A stretch of 64,000 nucleotides of DNA from Aphanomyces cochlioides (Eukaryota > Oomycota > Saprolegniomycetes > Saprolegniales > Verrucalvaceae): positions 1,550,001-1,614,000 of the forward strand of contig JAHQRK010000007.1 in assembly GCA_019828595.1 (NCBI GenBank), in the 5' to 3' direction. Numbering within the stretch: position 1 is the first letter of the stretch; each line of letters begins with the position of its first letter. Of this stretch, positions 1 through 11,249 are shown in pieces. The position numbers and the translations under genes were made by a program. The notes under the pieces were generated by a model that was given only the letters and a program-made list of their open reading frames with translations, ran no database searches and was not told the DNA's origin.

Positions 1-856
1 CCCCACAGCAAGCAGTGGAGCGTTTGGAATATGCTTTCGTCGAAGATGAGTGACAACTTGACGGATATCTCCAGTATCTGCCGCGTTAAACAACTAGAAA
101 TCGTCAACAAGAAAAATGCCACACGTAAACGTACTCTAGGAGTAAGAACAGGAGTCTTTGCACAGCCTCGAGAATTCATGACAACGACGCGCCATCCATG
201 CTGCATTAGTTCATCCGCAGCCTTGCGCATGTAGTTCTATGTACAGTAGAATGAATACAATATGATCAATTGCAGTACCTCCCAACTGCCACCGCAACTA
301 CCATGGAGAAGCAGCTAGTAGTCATTTTCAATTACATGGGTCGAATGTATGCACGAAACTTACTATTGTGGGATGATCATGCTGTTGTTGGACATCAATT
401 TGGGAAGGAGGAACCGCCCAATCAAGGGAAACCAGACCACCATCATCTAAATGCAGGAGCTCGCGGCAGTATGGTACCATGGGAAAGCGATTTCCCAGCG
501 CCAAGAAGAACGTTTGCAGGTGTCTAAAATTTGTGACTTTCAAATATGTCTAGATCATCTTACCCATTGAAGAGATACCATGTCGGGTGATACTTTTCGA
601 CTACAACAGCACAAATCATAAGTGTGTCCTGATACAGCTAGGATGGCAGCAAGATCCTACCCAAGAGCGAGCAGTTGTCAATCACTTGTTGTGTCATCGG
701 GGTCTTTCGATAATACAACATTGGCTTCGACGCGGCCCAGTAGTAATGAAGGTAATTCAGCAGGCAGAGCAGGAAGTGATACTTCTTCCATTCGCGGTAC
801 GTCGACAGGAACCTTATCATTGACTTCATGGACGTCATGGATGGGCGAGACTGCAT
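1..856 (-). CDS. Alpha/beta hydrolase, ABHD1/ABHD3 (YheT-like) family, 3' end cut by window edge
   Basis: Membrane-anchored alpha/beta hydrolase of the ABHD1/ABHD3 family, whose members act on phospholipids and other acyl esters. I join six exons on the minus strand: 856-661, 600-564, 523-364, 314-279, 236-135 and 93 to beyond base 1; all introns are short GT-AG and the frames fit. An N-terminal hydrophobic stretch (KKYHFLLCLLNYLHYYW) is followed by the family signatures KYHPTWYLFNGHLQT, DGGLVSLDW, LLLHGSCGGSWE (oxyanion loop), GWRVVVMNSRGCAKTPVLTPR-like segment, and NAADTGDIRQVVTHLR. The window ends just before the expected nucleophile elbow (GxSMGG), so catalysis cannot be judged. The start at 856 is the first ATG of the exon; an upstream exon cannot be excluded. 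The family call is strong, the first exon less so. Confidence 0.82.
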
Positions 857-1245
857 GGTATTGCCTTGCGTACTTTAATGCAAAAGAACGACTGCAACTT
901 GAACTGATAGAGGAATTCTCGTCAAATATATAGAATTCACTATTGGGGACTGTATAAATAATTCCCTCTTGAATTCTAGAAAAAAGATCATGGAGGCTGT
1001 AATGATGACTCGGTCAAGTACAGTAGCGCCGTCTGCGAGAGACAGAATCAGCGTCTATCCGCCACGTCCAGGAGAAAGGAATGGCGTCAGAACCTTCGAT
1101 AGATGGAGAGAGATCTCGGCGTCAGCGCTTACGTTTGCTCATGTGATATGGAAACCGAGATATCGAACCCAGCGCACAAGATATGCACCGTGACCCTTGA
1201 GCAATGTGGTTGGTAACCGAAGCGAGGGGAGTTGTCATTTTTGTC
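857..1245. other. Intergenic region between two divergent genes
   Basis: This stretch separates the ABHD-type hydrolase (-) from the leucine-rich repeat gene (+). Short open frames cross it on both strands, but none shows a recognisable domain. It probably holds both promoters. I see no clear TATA box or repeat. Confidence 0.4.
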
Positions 1246-2271
1246 ATGTCGAAGAGGCAGGTGCAACGTGAAACGCCGACTGGACTGGATGCACTCGCGC
1301 AAGCACTCTTTGCGGGATTTGTGGATTCTTTCGTGGTTGTTCGTTCGTTGTCACTGATCAATCGACAACTCTTGAAGCTAGCGGCCACTTATGTTCGGGC
1401 CTTGGACCTCCATGCTACGGTGCATCCACAGAGACTTCTCACGCATTGTGTGCTCCCGCGGTATGGTGCAAGTTTACTGTCATTATCTTTGCAGTGGACT
1501 GCCTCAACGAGCGACACCACTGTTGCTGTGATAGTCAGTTCCTTGCCCCGGCTTACTCACCTCAACCTCCATGGATGTAAGCAACTCACGAATCGCGCTG
1601 TCGCGATTATCGCCTCATTGACGGCCCTCACGTCGCTCGACTTGTCGTTTTGCGTCCTTATCGAAGATGTACGGCCACTCATGGCCCTTCGTTTCCTGGG
1701 AAGGCTGAAGCTCGGTATGTGTTCTCGCCTCAATGGTCATTCATTGGCAACACTACCAGCGTCCCTCATTGAGCTTGATGTCGGATGCTGCCCAGTGCTT
1801 TGCGAGAACCAACTGCTGTCTCGATTCCACTTACTACAAGTCCTGGATATATCAGGAGCAGTTGTTGATGCACCGCACGTTGCAGCCTTCACTCGGGTTA
1901 CTGCTCCCCATCTGACGTACCTTTCGCTTGCTCATTGCCACTCAGTCTCGTTAATGAAGTTGTGGCAGCTGTGGGAGCCTATGCCAGTTTTAAGAGTGCT
2001 CATCCTAAGAGGTATTTTCGGCCACGACGAAAATGGTTTCCATCCAAACTGGACAAAGCGCGTCAAGGAATGTTGTCCTGGCCTTCGCTTTCTCGACATA
2101 TCGTGCAGCGACCGCAACGACGAAGCAAAACGAATGCTCCACGTGCTAATGCCCAGCTTGGTAGTAGAAGATGGCCATGCTGAATTTCCTATACGACCGA
2201 TTGCATGTGCTGACGCTGAAGGGGAGCCTGTCGAACGCGTCCTCATTGTACGACCACATGCTTTAGTATAG
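1246..2271 (+). CDS. Leucine-rich repeat protein, FBXL/AMN1-like
   Basis: Single-exon gene of about 341 residues. The start is placed at MSKRQVQRETPTG, although the frame is open 14 codons further upstream. The N-terminal 50 residues (LDALAQALFAGFVDSF to LINRQLLKLAATYVRALDL) are helical and resemble a divergent F-box-type region. From about residue 95 there are repeated cysteine-type LRR units such as LTHLNLHGCKQLTNRA, LTSLDLSFCVLIEDV and LIELDVGCCPVL. This is the LRR class found in FBXL substrate receptors of SCF ubiquitin ligases and in AMN1-like proteins. Adaptor function in ubiquitination is an inference, because the F-box itself is not convincing. A possible polyadenylation signal AATAAA lies about 25 bp after the stop. 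Confidence 0.7.
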   Translation: MSKRQVQRETPTGLDALAQALFAGFVDSFVVVRSLSLINRQLLKLAATYVRALDLHATVHPQRLLTHCVLPRYGASLLSLSLQWTASTSDTTVAVIVSSLPRLTHLNLHGCKQLTNRAVAIIASLTALTSLDLSFCVLIEDVRPLMALRFLGRLKLGMCSRLNGHSLATLPASLIELDVGCCPVLCENQLLSRFHLLQVLDISGAVVDAPHVAAFTRVTAPHLTYLSLAHCHSVSLMKLWQLWEPMPVLRVLILRGIFGHDENGFHPNWTKRVKECCPGLRFLDISCSDRNDEAKRMLHVLMPSLVVEDGHAEFPIRPIACADAEGEPVERVLIVRPHALV

Positions 2272-2320
2272 ATGATCACCGTATCGCCGTGTTAAACGAA
2301 TAAATAGTGACACAGTCAAC

Positions 2321-2965
2321 TCAGACAGTGGCTCGGTGCAACGGCGTGACAACCACCTCGATGCATTCGGGTGTGGTTCCTTCTGCGTCAAAAATGGCCG
2401 TGAAGACGAGGCAATTCATCAAGCGAGCAGTTGCAAACGCATTTTCGACGACCGTTTGCACAGGTTTCTTGCTGTCAATTGCATTAAGAACCATGTTGCG
2501 TACGCGGGAAGTGTCGACACTCAAACAAGCAAGCAAAGTTTCCTTGTGCCGAAGAGCATCTTCTGTGTAGCCAGACATGACTCGAAAAGCATGGTTTGCC
2601 CTCACGAGTTGAATGTCCAACGTAATGATCAGCTTGGGGGTGCTTGACATTTCAAAGTATCGTTCAAATGGGGAAATCGTCGCAGCAGATGGAGGGGCAA
2701 TCCGCTGAGCGTACTCCGCTTTTTGTTTGGCAATCACAACGTCGTTCTGGAGATTCGTGATGTAGTAGATCGTATTGTCAAGGATGGACTGCTTGTTCAT
2801 TTTGCTCGACACGCCTGCATTGTCCAATTCTTTTCGCAAGTTGTCAATCGTCGCGTTCAGTTTGAGCATTCGTTGCTTTTCCTTCAAATTCAACTCGGCT
2901 CGGTTCGAAGACGTGCTTTTCCCCGTAGAAGCCGCCGCGTCGTCGTCATTTTGACCGACCCACAT
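2321..2965 (-). CDS. bHLH-PAS protein (putative transcription factor)
   Basis: Single-exon gene of 214 residues. Residues 22-80 form a basic helix-loop-helix region: the basic part ELNLKEKQRMLKLN keeps the Glu and Arg normally used for E-box contact, and helices around IDNLRKEL and SILDNTIYYITNLQNDV flank the loop SSKMNKQ. Residues 105-205 resemble a PAS domain (PKLIITLDIQLVRANHAF, then RVMSGYTEDALRHKE and VFTAIFDAEG). The expected role is sequence-specific transcription regulation with dimerisation through HLH and PAS. The order bHLH then PAS is the one used by animal bHLH-PAS regulators, but this protein is very short and has only one PAS. The basic region lacks the usual His, so DNA specificity is uncertain. 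It lies convergently to the upstream LRR gene and divergently to the corepressor gene. Confidence 0.65.
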   Translation of the reverse strand: MWVGQNDDDAAASTGKSTSSNRAELNLKEKQRMLKLNATIDNLRKELDNAGVSSKMNKQSILDNTIYYITNLQNDVVIAKQKAEYAQRIAPPSAATISPFERYFEMSSTPKLIITLDIQLVRANHAFRVMSGYTEDALRHKETLLACLSVDTSRVRNMVLNAIDSKKPVQTVVENAFATARLMNCLVFTAIFDAEGTTPECIEVVVTPLHRATV

Positions 2966-3574
2966 CGTGTCTTACGACGAAGGAACGTCCAGAGAAGTGT
3001 TCTGAGTGCATCCATGATACAGTCGCCATGACGCAAAAAGTGAACCTTTTAAACTGGATATTAAATTTATTTATACAGGATTACATCTCACAAAGATCCC
3101 ACTGTTACAGCAAAAATTCCACCCACTTCAACGCTTTTGATTGGGCATATTGTATTTCCCAAAATGGGAAAAAGGTTTGAACGAGGATCCCTCGTTATAA
3201 AGACATGGATAAATCGTGGTGAAATTTAAATAAAATATTGAGGTACTATTAAATTTTGTACATCAAATTGGTGTTAAACCCAGGGACCACTGGGAGTTAT
3301 GGTCAGAAGTTCCCATCAGAGCATATGATTGGTGCAAGCTTTTGTTCCTATTGGCCTTGCTTATTAGAGCGAGAGGCCGACGTCGCCAGGACCAAGTGCA
3401 TAAACGCCATCGAGAGAAGACCTGTGGATCTAGAAGCAGGCCTGACGTATCCCCCACTAGTGACTTGAACACTCTTACGTGAATTTGCCTCTTCTATCCA
3501 TCGAATATTAAGTTTACGGCCTCATTGAGGTACCCAACTTCCCCGGAAAGTCAATTGATTCGGACCCTAGCAAC
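2966..3574. other. Divergent intergenic region between bHLH-PAS and corepressor genes
   Basis: About 600 bp with no convincing gene. The part up to 3250 is AT-rich; the part 3270-3470 is more GC-rich and has short frames open on both strands, but no recognisable protein, tRNA or terminal repeat. It must contain the 5' regions of both neighbours. A decayed repeat in 3270-3470 is possible but not supported by any flank. Confidence 0.35.
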
Positions 3575-6500
3575 ATGAGCTCATCGAATACGAATACAGG
3601 AAATACGTCTCCTCACACTTCAAACGATGCTGTTGCAGGTTCTTACCAGGACGATCGACAATCATCCCAGTCTGGAAGTGGAGGGAGGCCATACCAAAAC
3701 TACCGAGGACCTCAGCGGAATATCAGTGGAAACTCCAATTTCTACGACCGTAGCCGAAGTCGGTTCGACAAAGAACCACCCTATGCACCATATAACAGTG
3801 GGCGAGGCGGAGGCCCCAACAGAGGGCGTGGTGGTTTTTATCCTTACAACAAATCACGACCAATGAGTCGTCCGTATGGTCGCGATCGGTCAAGGTCTCG
3901 TTCAAGATCAAGATCGAAGGACAAAGAACGACGAGATCATTTTCTAGACAGCCGCGATCGCAATCGGGACAGATCAAGGGACAGATCACGAGATCGGCGT
4001 CATCAGGAACCTCAACGAGACTCAGACAGCTCTCGATCAGACGTCAATACATCATCCAAAACACAGCGACAAAATGAGACCAATCAAGATGTATTCAATC
4101 GTTCGTCACCTGTTCGGCATCCTTCTGAGTCTACCCACGAGTCTCCACGTCCTGCTGCGACTACGTCACCCATTCTCAGTGGAAAGTCATCGCCTCGTCC
4201 AGGACTTCTCGAATCACCCAAGCCTGAGTCAAAAGCTGCTACGCATTTGTCCCCCATGCAAGCCAGGCAATCGTCATCAGCTTCTAATTCCCCAATTCGA
4301 CATAGCAAGAAAGTGGAAAATGTTCCAATGCAGTCGTCACCCAGAAAGATTCCAATTGATTCTGCATCAACGTACTCCTCACCCCGTCTGTCGAATCGAT
4401 TACCTGCTTATTCTTCACCCAGGCAGTCCTCCAATATGCCAAATGTCTCCAAGTTTCAATCACCCATTCGCAATGAGTCATCTCAACTCTCCTCTACAAC
4501 CCAACCCGCTCCTAATTCCCCTCGTCCAGCTTCAGCAATGCAACATGCCAACCCCACAACTCCTGAACGCTTTGACACTAAGCGCGATGAGTTATCTCCA
4601 TTAAAACCTTTTTTATCGCGACGCGGATCGATTGACCACCTTGTGCGCACTTCCTCACCACGACAAACAATGACTAGTCCTTCAACGAGGAGTCCCCATC
4701 GAAGGCGGCCATCTGAAGGAGATGAGAAGCAGGTCCGAAGAAAGAGTATTGATGAAGTAACCAAACCTGAAGTCACTCCACTCGAAGAACCCCTGCTTGA
4801 ACCACCTAAACCAAAAGAGACAGTTGAAGAGACCAATGGAACCAAGCAACGTGCTCGCTTGGGATGGGGTCAAGGTTTGGCTGCATCTCCTAGCTCTAAT
4901 GCAGAAACTTCCTCGAACTCAACCAAGAGACCAAGGATGGGATGGGGTATGGGCTTAGTTGTCACCCAAGTCCCCTCTCCCAAAGTTCAAAACGAATCTA
5001 CAGTGAAAGAAGCCGCAGTCGATCCGAACGAGGTTCATGATACTGATCTTACTGGCTCCGCGTCAAATGTAACGCAAATTCAACAGCCTTTGGATGCTAG
5101 TGATGCACCTGCCACTGAGCAGCCGCCCCGGTCACCAGAAGATGTTGATATGGATATTGATTCTATTGATTCTCCATCCGAGGAAGACCAGCGTGTTGCA
5201 GCAAATGCACTCATTGAATCAGAAGGAACAGGTATTCAGAATATCGATGAACAACCCCAAAAAGAAGATATTTTGGCAGCTATCGATGCTCTTGATGCCG
5301 AAATCGCTGACACGAAACAAAGACTCGCTACAGCAAATGAGCAGTATCAGTTGCAACTGGAGCAGCCACCACCCCCAATTACTGAAGAGAGTGTCGAAGC
5401 AGAACAGACTTGCAGCCCTGTAAAGAAAAGTCGACCAGTTCTTGTAGATCCTGAATTGATGATGACGGTCCAAGGTATGATGGATGACAACCATCAAAAG
5501 GCAAAAGATGCACATTCATACGTTGACATCCTTGGGAAACGAGAAGTCCTTTACTCTCAGCCAAGTTTTTGCCCAGGATATTCTGCTACTCTGTCGCGAG
5601 CTCGCGAAATGCATAACATAATCCTCTCAAGAGTTCGAAAACAAAAACAAGCCCATCACGAAGAAATGAAAGAACTGGCCACCGAATATGTTACATTAAA
5701 AAGAGCATGGAGGATCAAAGTTAAAAAGATCGAAAAGGGTCGCAAGAAACAAGAAAAACGATCGAAATTGCGGCAAAAACAAACGCGAAATGATGAAAAT
5801 GATAAGAAGGCTGACGACAAAGAAGGTGGATCTGATGCACAGCAAATTAATCATCTGAGGACTTCGTCCCGTCTGACCAACAATTCTACCCAGTTGACTC
5901 AGATGTCATTATTAAAGCAAAATGCGGACGTAGAAATTGAAAAACAAAACGAGCTGCGTGATCAAGAAAATAAAAAGAGGAGGTACGATCTCGAGCTACA
6001 TTCCTCAAGCTGTGATACTTTTTGTAGGTTGAAAAATGCAATACTGCCATCTGGATCGAGCACAAGTCCATACGTAATACCTGATATGATTTTGGACAAG
6101 GATGTTGTTCGCAGCAAGCGGTTTATACCACTCCCAAGACCTCTTTTGACAGGACTTGAAAGACCGGACAAACTTTCCGAAAACGGAATGTACCTTTTGG
6201 AAGCTGAGTCATGGAAGAACCCATGGAGCGACATGGAGAAGTGTATTTACATTGACAAATTCCTTCAAACACCGAAAAATTTTCATCGTATCGCTAGTTT
6301 TTTGAAGAACAAGTCAACTGGAGACGTAATTTCATTTTATTATCGAACCAAAAAGGTTTTGGATTACAAGGCGATTATCCGTGAGCAACAGCTGCGACGA
6401 AGAGGTGCCGGTATTAAAAATACTTGGAATTGCTGGCAATTAAGTTTAAGCGCTGCAATCGCTTTGGGTGTGAAGTTTCCTGATGCACTTCATTCAAGTA

Positions 6501-8959
6501 TGCTTCAACATTCCAAATTTAAGTCTCATCAAGCTGCCCACTCTATACTTCAAGCAGCCAACCTAGCTGGTCAGAACACCAAATATGATGAAGATGAGGC
6601 AAATGAACAAACTCCAATGGTCTTTGATCTTACAGATTTTTTGGACGACAATTTGTATAGTACTGGTTACAATCCGTCTACTCGGTCTGTCCGATGTCGA
6701 TTCGATGACTTCCTTGAATCTTCTGACTATCAGCCGGATCCACCTACTCCAGTTCACTCTTCACAACCCTCCAATAAAAAGGCTAAACTTGAAAAAATCA
6801 CATGTGAAGCGACCTCGTCTCCACTATCGGGATCGCGTAAAAAGCCAGCCACGCCTAGGGCGGTTGTTCCTAAATTGCCTGCCAAAAAACCAAAGGCAAA
6901 ACCCCTAGCAATAAGAAAAGCTGATGAGGAGGCTACGTCTTCTTCCCCCTCTGTAAATGCAAGGAAGGATGACTCAGAGGCCCCTCGTTCACCCGACGGG
7001 CACCAACCTGCATTGGTTCCTCTGCCCCTACCCCCTATGTCATCCACTCCCCCTATGCTGGCCCCATTCCCCGTGCCATTAACACCTCGAACAACTCCTC
7101 CAACAATTGGTTCTTCACTCTTTATTTCCACAAATCCAATGAGCAAAGAGAAGCGCGTGGTTCAGAAGTGGACGGAACAAGAGAAGTCTGATTTTTTGAA
7201 GTTTTTTTCGGTACTCCTCCAGTTTTATGGACACAGTCAAGTCTGATGCAATGCCTAGATTTACGGTAAAGACTGGACAGCTCTTACAAATAGTATTCCG
7301 AGCAAAACTGCGAATCAAATTAAAAATTACTACCAAAATTACAAGAACAGACTGGGACTTCAGGTAAATCTTGTAAGTGGTTCAGAACGTTGAAATGTTT
7401 AGGATGTTCTGAAGAGACGAACCGATCGTGGTCCTGGTTCTGGGAGCAATACACCACAAAACCACCAAATATCTCCAACACCATCCTTAAATTCCCCGTC
7501 CCATGCATCAAATAGAGGACAACAAACGCATTCGACAGTGCAATATCCGCTGTCGATCCAATTACCACAAGATTATCCTGCAATTCCACCGCCAAATTCT
7601 CAATCTACACCTGCGTCGATCAATGCTACTCAACATCGGTTGATCCAACTGCAGAAAGAGTTATCCAGGGTTCAAATGCAACAGATACCATCCTCAACGT
7701 CGATGGGCCAACCGCCATCAACTGCATTCTCGATAAATTCTCAAGGCTCGCAACTGAAGCTGTTGCAGTATACCCTACAACAACAAGTTCAAATGTTGCA
7801 AATGCAGATGCACCAACAGAGTATGCAGGAAAAAAGCGCACTGCATGTTCCGCAAAGTTATCCAAGCACGTCTGCCATGCCACGGCTAAATCAGCCAACT
7901 CATGAGCAGCCATCGATGTACAATGAACAAATCGGATATTATGACCGATTCAAAGATGAATCAAAGCCCCATGCGGAGAACTTGCCTGTACCTCTATCGG
8001 CCCGACCTGTATTGGATCAGGTAAGACAATAAGAGTTGACGGCTCTCTCATTATATGTGCAGACTCAAAATCTGCCTCCGATTGAGCCACAACAACCTCA
8101 AGTTGCCGGGGTTGCGAGTCGCAGTCGCATGTCATTTTCTTCGATATTGAACGAAAGTGTTGGAAGCCCACAATACGCCTCTTCTCCAACTACTAATCCA
8201 CCCGTTGCTATAGCATCTGCCCCTTTATCGATCAAGCGTTCATCAATGTCAAATATTCTGAATAGGCAAGTCGAATCCCCTGTCGCAAGCCAACAAGCAC
8301 AGCAACCCCTGAAGACTTTCAACATTCAACCGCCGCCGAACCTTCGCCAGCCTCATAGCTTCAACAATTCGAGTTTGTACCATACTTTGCATCACAGACC
8401 ACTGTATCATGAACATCCTCATTCAATACATGAGCAACAGCCTATGCATTATCACCACCAACCAATTCAACCCCTACAACAATCTCTGCACGCCCCTCTG
8501 CATTCCCCCCATCAAGTCCATGCCGCACCAGCTCTTCCGATGCATCAACCTATCCAGCCAATGCCTCAAAGCATGCTACAACCTATTCAACCCATTCCAC
8601 CAACGCGTCATGGCTTGCCTGTGTACACACATGGTGGAATGCCAGATTCTTGGAATACAGGAAGCGACCAGCATATTCGAGGTGACGATCATGTGCACCG
8701 ACAGGCTTTAGACAAAGATTCAAGCTTGAGGGTTGCTCAAGAGGAAGCTGTTGCTGCAGCTGCTACTGCCGCAGCCGCTCGTGTTGAAGCATTGCAAAGA
8801 AACACAAGCCGGCAAGAACAAGTTCTTCTACCTCCACCTCGATTTCCAAGTCAAATTCCTTTGCAGCAGTTCCATCTCAACCCATCAACGCATTCACAAG
8901 ACTCTAAAGTGAGTGTACCTTCATCATCCCCACATGGTTCCAACAACGAGCGATCTTGA
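3575..8959 (+). CDS. NCoR/SMRT-like SANT-domain corepressor
   Basis: Large nuclear protein of about 1,751 residues. Exons: 3575-7210, 7259-7363, 7403-8020 and 8063-8959, all frames agreeing. Residues about 30-150 are Gly/Arg- and RS-rich. Many SP motifs follow, and charged coiled-coil segments occur near residues 565-600 and 690-790. A first SANT domain lies at about 880-940 (WSDMEKCIYIDKFLQTPKNF, then IASFLKNKSTGDVISFYY), very close to the NCoR SANT1 (deacetylase-activating) domain. A second SANT at about 1195-1245 is completed only by splicing exon 1 to exon 2 (WTEQEKSDFLKFFSIYGKDW, then SKTANQIKNYYQNY). The C-terminal third is Gln/Pro/His-rich. By family, such proteins scaffold HDAC3-type complexes for repression. 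That partner is inferred. No other family combines these two SANTs in this order with a long disordered tail. Confidence 0.88.
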
Positions 8960-9018
8960 ATTCCATCCGACTGTCAGAAGCTAGGCAAACATGATTTAAG
9001 TGAGGAAAAAGTATAGAT

Positions 9019-9865
9019 TTATTGTTCTTCCGTAATTGCTGGAGAAGGTGTGATGCGGAAGTAGGGTTTAATTTCATGATAGCCATGGGGGAATAACGAT
9101 TTAGCTGCATCTGAAGAGATGTCTGGCTCAATGAAGACGTCGTCGTTGACTTTCCAATTTGTTGGAAGGACCACTTGGTTATACATTGCCAGTTGTAAAC
9201 CATCCAAGACCCGTATTAACTATATGCAAGTCATCACTACAATGGGAATAACATACTTCGTAAAGATTGCGGCCAATCGAGATCGGATAGTAGAAAACGA
9301 ATCGAGCGGTCATATCTATGTCGAGAATAATTGCCGCGCTGTATGGCAACCGGAAGTGCTCAAATCCATCGCCCGGTGCCGATGACTTTATCAACCCTAG
9401 TTTGCGCGAGAGTTCTCCTGATTCGTCTGCAAATATTGGGAAATTGATTTGGACATCCTGCGTTTCGTTGACATCATCAATAAATCGAGCTTGCTGCTTC
9501 ACTACCATCAAAACGTAGTGAGTAAACATAACTCGCGCTACATACGCGAACTGATGCTCAAGCCCAAGACACGACAATTCCGAGCATCAAATTGTGGCTT
9601 CAATTTCGTGAGCATACCAAGTTCCTATCACAGTAACTTCATTTGACGACACCATCGGCTTGCATACAGTCATCCAAACAGGGTGAAAGTCCTGGGGGAA
9701 CGTTAATAGCAGCACCCAAGCCCCGTCGATATAATCGTGCAATTTGATAGAGCCCATTTGTGTCATCCCAATCATTTTGGGAATTTTGCTTCCAACTTGG
9801 AACGATGGTGCTGCCGCCATCGAGATCTTCAAGAGGTGTTCTGGAATCTTCACCCTTTCAGCCAA
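9019..9865 (-). CDS. Peroxiredoxin-6-like protein lacking the catalytic cysteine
   Basis: 1-Cys peroxiredoxin fold of 240 residues (225 if Met16 is the start, matching the family's ~224). Exons: 9865-9668, 9624-9546, 9501-9257, 9219-9019. The alignable segments are clear: LHDYIDGAWVLLLTFPQDF, ELGMLTKLKPQFDARN, VQINFPIFADESGELSRKLG, PISIGRNLYE and VVLPTNWKVNDDVFIEP. Normal family members reduce peroxides with a Cys in the motif DFTPVC. Here the segment reads DFHPVW, so the peroxidatic Cys is Trp and the helping Thr is His. The catalytic Arg position (TAR in the family) reads SAA, and the lipase-type GDSWG reads DGAWV. The frame and splice sites are intact, so it looks like a pseudoenzyme rather than a broken gene. 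A role in binding or regulation is only a guess. It is convergent with the corepressor gene, 59 bp away. Confidence 0.85.
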
Positions 9866-10065
9866 TCAAGGCCAATACTACTCTAGGTGACAGCTCCGGC
9901 AGAAGGGCATGATCAATGGGTCTCCCATGATGCTCCGATAGAGATAAGGGGAGAGACCCTCTCGTCTAGCTCAAACCTTTTCATGTGGCGTTGTATAGTT
10001 TGGTTGTAAGGTCCCTTCATTAGACAAGGCTGCATTTACAAAGACACAACACACTTCATGTTACG

Positions 10066-10545
10066 TTACACGTAGTCACGGTCTTCGCTCATGTTCCAAG
10101 CGATAAAGTAATAGAAGAGGACGAGCATAATGACGCAAGTAATCCCAAAGAAGAGCGAACATGCAACTTGTCTCCTCTGATGGTTCTGTTCATCTATCAT
10201 GGATTGCATGGCATGGGGTGTGCCGATTTCCAAGTCTGGTCGCACTTTATAGAGCTCTTGTTTCTCTCGTAAGGAGAGTCTACGACATTCACGCGGCCTA
10301 TCGTCAGCATTCGCGTCGTTGTCGAGATGGTTCGGCGCAAACTCCACGCTGCTTCCTTTCCGAGACATTTTCCGTTTCGGTGTAGTGTTATATGGGGACC
10401 TTGTGAACGGAGATGATGACGAAGCACTACTCACACTGGACCTGCTCAATGGCGGCAGTATAGGAGACGATGTTGGGGCCATGGTTGTCTGGATGCTTCC
10501 ATAGCTTTCCAGCTTATCTTGAAGCGCTGTGGCGGCGAGTGTCAT
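10066..10545 (-). CDS. Small single-pass membrane protein, unknown function
   Basis: Single-exon gene of 159 residues, not recognised. Residues 20-60 are Ser/Thr/Pro-rich and probably disordered; residues 80-125 are charged and partly helical (RECRRLSLREKQELYKV). One strong membrane span lies close to the C terminus (SLFFGITCVIMLVLFYYF, about residues 130-150), followed by a short acidic tail (NMSEDRDYV). The arrangement suggests a tail-anchored or type II membrane protein with its long N-terminal part in the cytosol. It has no neighbour that hints at function. The open frame, ATG and composition support a real gene. Confidence 0.6.
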   Translation of the reverse strand: MTLAATALQDKLESYGSIQTTMAPTSSPILPPLSRSSVSSASSSSPFTRSPYNTTPKRKMSRKGSSVEFAPNHLDNDANADDRPRECRRLSLREKQELYKVRPDLEIGTPHAMQSMIDEQNHQRRQVACSLFFGITCVIMLVLFYYFIAWNMSEDRDYV

Positions 10546-11249
10546 GCTCGTCGAGCTATGTCAGACTGCACAGCCGGTTGAAGTTGCTGCACTGAATATT
10601 TTTTGACAAGTTGACTCAATACTGACACTAATTATGGTCGAATCATTAATTTTTCGTTTTGATTGCAAGTTTGTGAGCACTGAATTTTTGCTGGAGTTGT
10701 TTTCTTTGCAATGTTCCTCCACTACCTAAAGCTCAAGGATTGACCGATGTTGTCTAATCGTTATAGATCAAGCGAAGCATCCTGAATAACATGGAGGATG
10801 TGGATTCTAACCTGGTTGACGCTCTCCCCCGACGGCATATGGAATGTGGAAGGGAGGATGGACGTCGCCTTATCTATTACTAGTACACGTATAGTTTGTG
10901 TATTTATAGTGACAGTAAACTGGTGTATTGCCAGAGTACTTGCTAACATTTGATGGAGGGTAAATTTGTCAAGCCTTGCTTTCCCTCCTTAATTTTCCGT
11001 GATTATGTTTTTGAGTCATAACAGAGCAAAGCTTCTACATCGACTGCTCCACATAGTCATCGTTGAGTGCTGTGAAAAGCCTGAAATGAAAGGGATTTTG
11101 CAAAATGAATTACAGTAGTCAATCTGTTGTACCATCAATCTTCGAAGTGGAACGATATCTAACACAGCTCAATATTTCTTGATGGCCAAGGCTGTGAAAG
11201 GTAGTCATACATAACGAATCTGTCGAATAATCAAAATAAGCCCAAACAA
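10546..11249. other. Intergenic region, no gene recognised
   Basis: About 700 bp between two minus-strand genes. It should contain the 3' untranslated region of the borealin-like gene and the promoter of the small membrane protein gene. A 62-codon minus-strand frame at 10761-10949 has no recognisable feature and I leave it out. No repeats are evident. Confidence 0.35.

Noticed and set aside
622..933. Plus-strand frame of 103 codons
   Set aside because: It overlaps exons of the minus-strand hydrolase, which has clear family motifs; the plus-strand product is Ser/Thr-rich and unrecognised.
3270..3470. Retrotransposon or tRNA-derived fragment
   Set aside because: Some words resemble tRNA B-box or primer-binding sequences, but no A box, terminal repeat or coding part is present.
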